Shown here: piece after piece, positions 1-6,341 of the stretch
Position numbering within the stretch: position 1 is the first letter of the stretch
Layout of the letters: every line of letters begins with the position of its first letter
Origin: JBFLXN01 sp040755715 [NCBI: Candidatus Edwardsbacteria bacterium]
GTDB lineage: Bacteria; Edwardsbacteria; AC1; JBFLXN01
Reading direction: 5' to 3'
DNA length: 7,838 nt
NCBI GenBank assembly: GCA_040755715.1
Contig: JBFLXN010000129.1
Span: 1 to 7,838, forward strand
Position numbers and translations under genes: made by a program
Notes under the pieces: generated by a model
Seen by the model: only the letters and a program-made list of their open reading frames with translations
Told to the model about the DNA's origin: nothing
Database searches by the model: none

Positions 1-146
1 TAGCGTTTGGCGCCAGATTGAAGTAGCTCGCTTCGGTTTTAGAACAAACAAGGGACGTTTAGGCCATCTGAAGTTATTTCAAATTTCCAAATATTTAGGT
101 GATAGTTTGCACCGAAATCGGAAAAGCCCCAAAAATGCACGATTCA
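1..146. other. Left-edge stretch without a supported gene
   Basis: Just after the stop of the surface-protein gene, an ATG at 147-145 overlaps the TGA (minus-strand TGATG), the usual layout of a coupled downstream gene. The frame stops after only 22 codons (TGA at 79-81); beyond that stop the same frame is open to the window edge. It could be a leaderless fragment of a broken gene or chance. An 8-bp palindrome TGGCGCCA sits at 8-15. No T-tailed hairpin that would serve as a terminator for the upstream gene was found. Confidence 0.3.
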
Positions 147-3100
147 TCAAAAATACGCCTTCAATTCCATCCTTCCCAAATGTTTCATCTTTTCTTTTGG
201 CTTTTCCTGTCCTGAATAATTCAGAGAAAAAGTTACATATTGACTCAGGCGATAATCAAAATTAAGACTCCAGTTTGCCGAGAGACCTACCGGCCTTTCC
301 CTGCCAATTTCTATCGGAAGTGTTTTTTCTTCTCCTTTGATTTTTCTTTGCGTAATTGTCGTTTCTAATTCCAGTCGTCCTTTTTCTTTCAGAAAATAAA
401 TTAACTGGGGAGTGAGACTGTAGGATAAAAGTTTAATTGTCCCGAGTTGCGGGTAAAAAGCTGGCTGACTGGTCTTTTCCTGTTTCAATTCTGGTTTCAA
501 CGATATTTGCCAAAATTGCTTAGGCTTCTCCATAATTTTTACTCCTAAAAGCAAAATGTGAATCTCTGTCTCTATTCCTAACTCGGCGCTTTTTTCTATT
601 TCTTCCTTTTTCTCAAAAGTCCCTTCTAATGAACCAGTCCGGCTATAGGTTGAATTTATTTTTAGTCTCTCCTTTTCCTCCAGTCTTTCCAGATGGCGGC
701 TCAAATATTGATTGTCTTCTGCATCCTTACGAAAGTAATAGACAATCATAGAAAAATTTTTCTGTTTTGGAGAAAATGTTATTTCTTCTTCCAACTGGGT
801 TTCTCCAATAATGGTAGTAGTGTCATTTTGAAAAACTTTTGGATTTAAAAGATATACTTTGAGTTTATCTCTTTCTTTAGTCTTTTCTCTCACCAAAAGA
901 TTAGTTTCACTCTGAAAATATTGCAGAATATTTTTACTGGAATCTGCTAAAAATTTTCCTGGGGTAAGATAGATTTTTACTCGGGCGGAAAGGTCTGTCA
1001 AGGGTTGAACTTCACCTTGTGGTATAATTTCTCGCCGGTAGTTTCCTTCTGGGTCAGGATAAAATCTCCCGGTTTGTGGGTCTTGGCTATAATTGCCGGT
1101 CTTTGGTGCTACCTCATAAAATCGTTCCACAAAAAGCGCCTCCTGAATATTTGTTACTGAATATTCCAAAACACCATTTGTTGCTCTTGATGGTTGAGTC
1201 TCTAATCTTAGAGAAAAGAGGTCATTGCTGATATTTGTTCCTGGCATATCTCGCTCAAAAAGACATTGATAGTGTGTTCCCTCAAAGTTTAAAAGGAAAG
1301 CCGGTGTTCTTCTCAGACTCAAAACCCCTCTTAATGTTTGTCTCCTTGACTCTAAAATCCATCTCTGTTCCATTGTTTGATAAATTTTATCTCTCCGGTT
1401 ACTTATTTCACTACTTAAAGCAACTCCCTGCCAGGGCGTAAAACCTATTTTACCTCCCTTCTCAAAGTATCGCCATCCAGAAAATTCTGGACTTTTAGTC
1501 TCATCTTTTTCCCAAGCAAGGCGCAACATTGGAGTTAGCTGCCAGAAGTTATATCCAAATAAAATCTCATCAGTGAAACGTTTCCCTTCTCGGACTTTTG
1601 AAGAGAGAGAATCCGTCTGGTTTTTGACTCTTTCCTGGCGGTATTGAGTAAATATTCTTTCACTTTTAGTAGTCAGTTGAAACGCCTGATGCAAGCTCTT
1701 GAATTCACCCTTTGATAATCTACCATATTCCCCTTCAAAAGCGAAATATCTTAGAAAGAAATATTTTCCTTTGATTTCGTTGCTCTTCTCATCACCTCTG
1801 AGTTCTTGTCTTTCTGTTCCCCAATGGCGCTCATAGTCAAGTTTTTGTAATCTTCCGATACCTTGAAATTTTTTATCAATAAATCGGTGACTGCCTTGAA
1901 TTTCTCCTCTTCCATTTAAGAATGTCTTATACTTCAAACCCAGATTAACCTGATAAGCGCCTGCACTATTATCTTCATCATCCTTAGCTGAGAGGGCATT
2001 GGCATCAAAGATACTCTGAGCCGCCTCTACCACAGCGGAAACTGTGTTAGTTTGGAACTTGGTATCCAGGGCGAAAAGTTTTTCCGAAGCTGGTAAGGGA
2101 AGAAAAATTCTTGGCAAATAATCACCCATTCCTTTTCCGGCATAGTGGTAACCACCCAATTGAGCATCATAATTATACTCTCCATCCTGTCTTTCCACTT
2201 TAGTAAAAGAAACTAAATAATCTCCCTGTCCTTTTCCTTGATAAACAAAGACACTATCCTGTCCAAGGGTGTAATCTCCTTTTCCCTGTCCAACAAAAGT
2301 AGCTCCTGAAATCCAGGATTTGTTCGGTTCATCACCAGTTTCGGCTAAGACTTTTTTCCCTTCCTCAGTGAGGTTAAAAGAAAGTGGCCTTTGAGGATTA
2401 TCTTTTTCACTAAAAATTGTCATTCCCAGAGAAAGTCTTTTTTCAAAAAACCGTGACTCACTCCGTAAGGCAAAGAGAGACCGGCGATATCTTTCAGTAG
2501 TATATTCAAAATCAATGAGAATCCTAGATTGCGAAGTAATCAGGTGTCGCGGAGTGAAAGTGACAGCTCCGTCGCCGTATTCAATAACATAATCATTATT
2601 CTCACCTCGGACCAAAGGCTTTCCATCCAGCCAGACCTTTTCACTGCCGGCTAATATAATAATGGGATATTTTCCATTTTCACTTTTCAATTGATATGGT
2701 CCTTGTTTTCCTTCTTCACCAAAAAAGTGATTAGAAGCGAATTTTCCTTTGGAAATTGCTCCGGCTAAGGTTACGGAAAATTTGTCATAATCCACTTCGC
2801 CCTTTGCCCCTTCCAATTTGCGATTTGTCTCAGCCAATTCACTACCTTTTAGGTTCAAGTCATAATCACCGAGAGTAGCTCCTAAATTTCTTCCCTGAAT
2901 TTCTACCCACATTTTATCAATCTCTTCCAGTTTCTCGGTTGTTCCTTCAGGCTGGATGGGAAGATTTTGGTCTGAAAGAATGGCATTGACCTCTACTTCA
3001 GGGGCAATTCTACCAGAGAGATTGAGACGCAGTGATTGTTCCAGACTCAAGTCTTGACCTGAGCCAATAGTGAATCCAATGGTCTTACTCCCACCAAAAT

Positions 3101-3623
3101 TTAACGGAGATGGAAATGCAGTAAGATTTTCCTGCTTCTCTTGGCTCGGCTCAAGTGGATTGGCAGATTTATCAGTTCCCGTGTTTGGGAAGGTTTTCAA
3201 TGATTCCTCTTGTCCTTCAACTGAAACAGGCAAGGATGCCTGTTCTACCGAGCGGTGTTGGTAGCGAGATTTTAGGGGAAACGGCAGAATTTCGTAAGTT
3301 ATCTGAATTTTGTCAGTAGGCAGAAGTGAAAACAAAAAATTTATTTCACCATTATTAAAATTAAACCGATAGTCAATTTCTCTTTTCAATAATAGTGTAT
3401 CATTGAGGATAAGATTCTCACTATTGAAGATAACAAAACGATGTGGAAGAAAATACGGGCCTTTCTCTCCATTCCCTCTTAGTTCAAAGACTTTTCTGTA
3501 GAGGTTATAGGCACCAGGATATGCCTCGCTACGCTCGGCAAATGTAAAATGTAAAATGTAAAATGTAAAATGTAAAATGACGAGCCATTTTTTGCCCGTC
3601 AGTAAACGGATTACACTTCTCAT
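147..3623 (-). CDS. Large secreted outer-membrane beta-strand protein, SprA-like repeat modules (function unknown)
   Basis: This encodes about 1158 residues. The ATG at 3623 starts MRSVIRLLTGKKW followed by a hydrophobic run (LVILHFTFYILHFTFA), a convincing Sec signal peptide. An upstream TTG at 3656 would add 11 residues and overlap the cyclase stop; an AGGAAGG lies 12 bases before that TTG, while the ATG has no clear Shine-Dalgarno, so the start is uncertain. After the signal, residues about 58-112 and 319-374 share one pattern (hydrophobic strand, xDY, short strand, GxIxF/GAVTF, L, SRI/DKI, Y), suggesting a duplicated beta module. Between them lie a polar Pro/Ser/Glu linker (about 115-175) and the motif DQNLPIQPEGTTE (218-230). 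AGSEKVWLDG is near 325-334. Three GxGxGDY motifs occur at 445-451, 463-469 and 496-502. The remainder is alternating polar/aromatic beta-strand sequence ending GRMELKAYF, with the terminal Phe expected of a barrel inserted by BamA. Similar proteins are common in FCB-group and related candidate phyla, mostly unannotated. The SprA/type IX link is inference only. Confidence 0.85.
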   Translation of the reverse strand: MRSVIRLLTGKKWLVILHFTFYILHFTFAERSEAYPGAYNLYRKVFELRGNGEKGPYFLPHRFVIFNSENLILNDTLLLKREIDYRFNFNNGEINFLFSLLPTDKIQITYEILPFPLKSRYQHRSVEQASLPVSVEGQEESLKTFPNTGTDKSANPLEPSQEKQENLTAFPSPLNFGGSKTIGFTIGSGQDLSLEQSLRLNLSGRIAPEVEVNAILSDQNLPIQPEGTTEKLEEIDKMWVEIQGRNLGATLGDYDLNLKGSELAETNRKLEGAKGEVDYDKFSVTLAGAISKGKFASNHFFGEEGKQGPYQLKSENGKYPIIILAGSEKVWLDGKPLVRGENNDYVIEYGDGAVTFTPRHLITSQSRILIDFEYTTERYRRSLFALRSESRFFEKRLSLGMTIFSEKDNPQRPLSFNLTEEGKKVLAETGDEPNKSWISGATFVGQGKGDYTLGQDSVFVYQGKGQGDYLVSFTKVERQDGEYNYDAQLGGYHYAGKGMGDYLPRIFLPLPASEKLFALDTKFQTNTVSAVVEAAQSIFDANALSAKDDEDNSAGAYQVNLGLKYKTFLNGRGEIQGSHRFIDKKFQGIGRLQKLDYERHWGTERQELRGDEKSNEIKGKYFFLRYFAFEGEYGRLSKGEFKSLHQAFQLTTKSERIFTQYRQERVKNQTDSLSSKVREGKRFTDEILFGYNFWQLTPMLRLAWEKDETKSPEFSGWRYFEKGGKIGFTPWQGVALSSEISNRRDKIYQTMEQRWILESRRQTLRGVLSLRRTPAFLLNFEGTHYQCLFERDMPGTNISNDLFSLRLETQPSRATNGVLEYSVTNIQEALFVERFYEVAPKTGNYSQDPQTGRFYPDPEGNYRREIIPQGEVQPLTDLSARVKIYLTPGKFLADSSKNILQYFQSETNLLVREKTKERDKLKVYLLNPKVFQNDTTTIIGETQLEEEITFSPKQKNFSMIVYYFRKDAEDNQYLSRHLERLEEKERLKINSTYSRTGSLEGTFEKKEEIEKSAELGIETEIHILLLGVKIMEKPKQFWQISLKPELKQEKTSQPAFYPQLGTIKLLSYSLTPQLIYFLKEKGRLELETTITQRKIKGEEKTLPIEIGRERPVGLSANWSLNFDYRLSQYVTFSLNYSGQEKPKEKMKHLGRMELKAYF
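3540..3580 (-). repeat. Heptanucleotide tandem repeat, about 5.9 copies, inside a signal peptide
   Basis: The plus strand reads AAATGTA repeated five times without error, then AAATGA (41 bases). On the coding strand it encodes the hydrophobic core of the surface protein's signal peptide, HFTFYILHFTF. Because 7 is not a multiple of 3, three units make one 21-base cycle. All three minus-strand frames therefore read the same heptapeptide, ILHFTFY, without a stop. Gain or loss of one unit would shift the downstream frame, which meets CRA-stop in one alternative frame and a stop about 20 codons on in the other. Heptanucleotide short tandem repeats are known in cyanobacteria and in the promoters of Haemophilus HMW adhesin genes. 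Confidence 0.95.
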
Positions 3624-3643
3624 AGCTTTGTGGAGTGCGGGAT

Positions 3644-4666
3644 TTAGGCAAAGCAAACTCGGTTTTTGCCTTCCTGCTTTGCCTGATACAAAGCCTGGTC
3701 AGCTTTATCAATTAGTTGTTTTATCTCCCGGCCATCCTTTGGATAGGTTGCTACACCGAGGCTAATCGTTAACTTTTTGAGTGGCTGACAATTCTCTTTC
3801 GGAAATTGCTGGCTCTCCACTGCTCTTCTAATTTTTTCGGCGACGACGATTCCTCCCCTCTTATCTGTCTCTGGAAGAAGAATAACGAACTCCTCACCTC
3901 CATACCGAGTTACAATATCGCTATGACGAGTCATGTGTTTCATAATCTTCGCAATTTCTCGCAAGACATAGTCGCCTTTTGAGTGGCCGCAAGAATCGTT
4001 GTAGTTTTTGAACCAGTCAACATCAATCATCACCAAAGAAAATGGATGTTCGTAGCGGTTAGCCCTTTTTTCTTCCTCCTGTAGGTGCTCTTGAAAATAG
4101 CGTCTGTTGAAAAGTTTTGTTAAGGGATCTGTATTAGCCGAAAATTTCAGTCGCTCGTAAAGTAGAATGTTTTCAATAGCGATTGAGGCCTGATGTGCCA
4201 CAGTGGTGAGAGCGTCAAGGTCATTTTGATCAAAGGCATTAACCTTATCACTCTCCACATTCAACACACCTACTATTTTATTTCTAATCCTCAAAGGAAC
4301 AGCTAACTCTGACTTCACTTCTTTCCAGCCTTCTTTATAGCGTGGTTCTTTTCTCACATCCGGTATTAGCAGAGGCTTACCGTATTTAGCCACCCAGCCG
4401 ATAATTCCTTCTCCACCAACCACAAAATGAAATCGTTTTATCACTTCTGGTTTATATCCCTGAAAGGCTCTAACCACCAGTTCGTTGTTTCTGGCTTTTC
4501 GCATCAAAATGGTACAGTTATAATAATGAAGTCTCTCATAAGTAACCTTGACAATATTCTGTAGGAGCTCATCTAAATTATGAATTGAACTGAGAAGCAA
4601 ACCAATTTCTTGCAGGGCTTTTAAAGTAGCGATTCTTTTGTCTATTCCTGGATTAGAGTGAGGCAT
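3644..4666 (-). CDS. GAF-GGDEF diguanylate cyclase
   Basis: This is a cytoplasmic enzyme predicted to make cyclic di-GMP from two GTP. It has 340 residues from the ATG at 4666 (TAGGT six bases upstream). A GTG at 4702 with GGAG before it would add 12 residues, but it lies at the edge of a repeat, so I prefer the ATG. An N-terminal GAF sensor domain covers about 18-172 (GGEGIIGWVAKYGKPLLIPDV, SELAVPLR, IVGVLNVES). A GGDEF domain covers about 176-340: TDPLTKLFNRR, metal-site Asp in MIDVDWFKNYND (about 213-224), signature GGEEF at 256-260 and TISLGVATYP. RHSD at 247-250 sits exactly five residues before GGEEF, an intact RxxD inhibitory site, so product feedback is expected. There are no membrane helices, receiver domain or EAL domain. 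The GAF ligand cannot be read from sequence. The surface-protein ATG lies 20 bases past the stop, so the two are probably cotranscribed. Confidence 0.95.
   Translation of the reverse strand: MPHSNPGIDKRIATLKALQEIGLLLSSIHNLDELLQNIVKVTYERLHYYNCTILMRKARNNELVVRAFQGYKPEVIKRFHFVVGGEGIIGWVAKYGKPLLIPDVRKEPRYKEGWKEVKSELAVPLRIRNKIVGVLNVESDKVNAFDQNDLDALTTVAHQASIAIENILLYERLKFSANTDPLTKLFNRRYFQEHLQEEEKRANRYEHPFSLVMIDVDWFKNYNDSCGHSKGDYVLREIAKIMKHMTRHSDIVTRYGGEEFVILLPETDKRGGIVVAEKIRRAVESQQFPKENCQPLKKLTISLGVATYPKDGREIKQLIDKADQALYQAKQEGKNRVCFA
3645..3684 (-). other. 10-bp inverted repeat at the cyclase / surface-protein junction
   Basis: AGGCAAAGCA (plus strand 3645-3654) is perfectly complementary to TGCTTTGCCT (3675-3684), with a 20-base loop. 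One further G-U pair could form in the minus-strand transcript. The hairpin covers the last codons and stop of the cyclase. Its loop contains the AGGAAGG that could serve the alternative TTG start of the surface protein. It could set relative translation or mRNA stability of the two genes. There is no U-tract after it, so it is not a standard terminator. It may also be chance imposed by the coding sequence. Confidence 0.45.
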
Positions 4667-4700
4667 TTTTGACCTACAATTTTTTCGGCGATTGAAAATC

Positions 4701-4793
4701 ACTGCCTACTCCGAGCAAAGCGCTCCTGCGTCTCCTGCGAACAAAGTGATACTGCGTTTACTCCGAGCGTAGCGATCCTACGGTTCCTCCGAT
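4701..4793. repeat. Degenerate tandem repeat between dehydrogenase and cyclase
   Basis: Two imperfect direct copies, 4701-4740 and 4751-4792, share ACTGC..TACTCCGAGC..AGCG.TCCT.CG..TCCT.CGA. The segment between and overlapping them (about 4736-4757, CGAACAAAGTGATACTGCG) resembles CGAGCAAAGCGCTCCTGCG of the first copy. The array is therefore better described as three units of about 26-28 bases. The core CCGAGCGTAGCGA recurs in opposite orientation inside the surface-protein gene (about 3525-3539). The array fills nearly the whole gap and supplies the GGAG and GTG of a possible longer cyclase start. I see no gene, promoter or terminator in the gap. Confidence 0.75.
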
Positions 4794-4806
4794 TTTTCCC
4801 AATCGT

Positions 4807-6222
4807 TCACTCCAAGTGAAAACAGACGGTTTTCAATTCAGTCATTTCCTCTAAGGCAAATCTGACTCCTTCTCTCCCCAAACCCGACGATTTCACTCCC
4901 CCGTATGGCATATTATCCGCACGATAGGTAGGAATTTCATTTATCATTACTCCACCTACATCAATCTTTCTAAATGCCTCAATTGCGGTAGAAATATCCT
5001 TGGTAAAAACCCCTGCTTGCAAACCATATTTCGCCTGATTTACAAATTTCATTCCTTCTTCTAATGTTCTAAAACGGTTAGCTACTATCAAGGGAGCAAA
5101 TGCCTCTTCGGTATGAACCTTGGCGTTGAAAGGCACATCTACAAGAATCGCCGGTTGAAGAAGAGAGAATTTCCTCTCACCACCGCAAAGAACTTTTCCT
5201 CCCAATGATACAGCCTCTTCAATCCATTCAGCGGCTTTCTTAGCCGCACTTTCTGAAATCATCGGACCGACCTCGGTTGATTCTTCAAGTTGATTGCCAA
5301 CTTTTAGTGCCTTTACTTTTGGTAAAAGAGTTTCCAGAAATTTTTCAAAGATAGGCTCTTGGACAAAGACTCTTTGAACCGAAATGCAGACCTGCCCTGC
5401 TAAGGTGTAGCCACCAACAGTAATCCGGCTTGAGGCTCTTTCCAAATCTGCATCAGCCATTATCACCACTGCTGAATTTGAGCCTAACTCCATTGTCGCC
5501 TTTTTAAGCCCAATTTTAGACATAATGTGTTGCCCTACTTCAAGGCTTCCTGTAAATGTCACCATTCTTATGTTTGGATTCTGCACCAATAGGTCTCCAA
5601 TTTCCCCACCCCATCCTGTTACCACTGAAAGTGCTTTGGGAGGTAAACCTGATTCTAAAAGCAACCTGGCTAATTTCAATGCTGTTAGTGGTGTAGCGGT
5701 AGCCGGCTTAAGAACAAAAGAATTCCCCCCAGCAAATCCAGGGGCAAGTTTATGAGCCACGAGATTTAATGGAAAATTAAAAGGGCTGATGGCAGCAATT
5801 ATCCCGACTGGCACGCGAAGATAAAATCCGAACTTTTTTTCCCCACCGGGGACGGCATCAAAGGGAATAATTTCACCACCAATTCTCTTCGCCTCTTCAG
5901 AAGCAATGGTGAATGTCTGGACAGCACGATTTACTTCTGTCCTTGCCTCTTTGATTGTCTTACCTGATTCTTTAGCGATAGTAACAGCAAAATCCTCCGT
6001 TTGTTTCTCAAGTCCTTCAGCGGTTTTCTTCAAGATGAAAGAACGCTCAAGGCTGGACAAACTCCTTATTTCCTTAAATCCTTGAATTGCTCCGGCCGCT
6101 GCTTCTTCTACATCAGAAGCATCTCCGGCAGGCACTGTATCAATCAAGGAATTATCAAATGGATTTCTTACTTCAATTTTTTCCCTTTTATCCCGCCATT
6201 GACCATTGATTAGGATTTGCAT
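4807..6222 (-). CDS. NAD(P)-dependent aldehyde dehydrogenase (lactaldehyde / non-phosphorylating GAPDH-like)
   Basis: This soluble enzyme of 471 residues oxidises an aldehyde to its acid or thioester with NAD(P)+. The ATG at 6222 is chosen because GGAGG lies eight bases upstream; a GTG at 6237 would place that Shine-Dalgarno inside the gene. Family residues are in place: oxyanion Asn149 in SPFNFPLN, cofactor-binding Lys172 in VLKPAT, the nucleotide loop TFTGSLEVG (about 222-230), general base Glu245 in MELGSNS, nucleophile Cys279 in AGQVCIS, and Glu373 in EEAFAP. The C-terminus carries DNMPYGGVKSSGLGREGVRFA. ELGGNS is more usual; here the second Gly is Ser. The overall pattern, especially GQVCISVQR and the C-terminal block, resembles the ALDH branch with archaeal lactaldehyde dehydrogenase (MJ1411) and non-phosphorylating glyceraldehyde-3-phosphate dehydrogenases. 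The exact aldehyde cannot be assigned. Repeat-containing gaps on both sides give no pathway clue. Confidence 0.93.
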   Translation of the reverse strand: MQILINGQWRDKREKIEVRNPFDNSLIDTVPAGDASDVEEAAAGAIQGFKEIRSLSSLERSFILKKTAEGLEKQTEDFAVTIAKESGKTIKEARTEVNRAVQTFTIASEEAKRIGGEIIPFDAVPGGEKKFGFYLRVPVGIIAAISPFNFPLNLVAHKLAPGFAGGNSFVLKPATATPLTALKLARLLLESGLPPKALSVVTGWGGEIGDLLVQNPNIRMVTFTGSLEVGQHIMSKIGLKKATMELGSNSAVVIMADADLERASSRITVGGYTLAGQVCISVQRVFVQEPIFEKFLETLLPKVKALKVGNQLEESTEVGPMISESAAKKAAEWIEEAVSLGGKVLCGGERKFSLLQPAILVDVPFNAKVHTEEAFAPLIVANRFRTLEEGMKFVNQAKYGLQAGVFTKDISTAIEAFRKIDVGGVMINEIPTYRADNMPYGGVKSSGLGREGVRFALEEMTELKTVCFHLE

Positions 6223-6230
6223 AGGCTTAT

Positions 6231-6235
6231 CCTCC
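6231..6235 (-). promoter_or_regulatory. Shine-Dalgarno of the aldehyde dehydrogenase
   Basis: GGAGG on the minus strand, eight bases before the ATG at 6222. It decides the start against the in-frame GTG at 6237, which would lie upstream of this site. Confidence 0.85.
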
Positions 6236-6240
6236 ACTTC

Positions 6241-6335
6241 GACCTCTCCCTACCCCCTCCCGAGACTGTGTCATAATCCCCATTTTTGTCATTGTGACAT
6301 AGTCTCCCTGCGGGAGGGGGACAAAGGGGGCGGTC
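6241..6335. repeat. Long imperfect inverted repeat (MITE- or REP-like) between permease and dehydrogenase
   Basis: CCCCCTCCCG (6253-6262) pairs perfectly with CGGGAGGGGG (6311-6320). Inside it, AGACTGTGTCA (6263-6273) pairs with TGACATAGTCT (6295-6305) with a single G-T mismatch. A five-base bulge (6306-6310) interrupts the right arm, and the loop is 21 bases (6274-6294). Outer, weaker pairing extends to GACC (6241-6244) and GGTC (about 6332-6335). The GC-rich structure fills almost all of the 119-base gap. It has no T-tract on either strand, so it is more like a mobile or extragenic palindromic element than a terminator. In the transcript it would fold strongly and could separate expression of the two genes. 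Confidence 0.8.
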
Positions 6336-6341
6336 ACCTTT

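Noticed and set aside
79-147. 22-codon minus-strand frame starting at the TGATG overlap with the surface-protein stop
   Set aside because: It is too short and unlike any known peptide. The overlap is suggestive but could be chance, and the window edge prevents testing for a broken gene.
1235-1441. Plus-strand open frames inside the surface-protein gene, also near 3070-3264 and 3577-3765
   Set aside because: They are antisense shadows of a well-supported gene, without ribosome sites or recognisable products.
3529-3711. 60-codon minus-strand frame through the 7-bp repeat (MARHFTFYILHFTFYICRA at its end)
   Set aside because: It mostly overlaps the cyclase 3' end and the surface gene out of frame. 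It is open because the repeat has no stop in any minus-strand frame, and is of interest only as the alternative frame of the switch.
4701-4793. CRISPR-like array
   Set aside because: Units are adjacent, degenerate and without unique spacers of constant length.
4788-4805. CCGATTTTTCCCAATCG as terminator after the dehydrogenase
   Set aside because: The stem is only five base pairs and has no T-run in the right place on the minus strand.
6296-6325. Minus-strand TTGTCC, 17 bases, TATGTC as a promoter for the dehydrogenase
   Set aside because: Weak match in both boxes and located within the stem of the inverted repeat.
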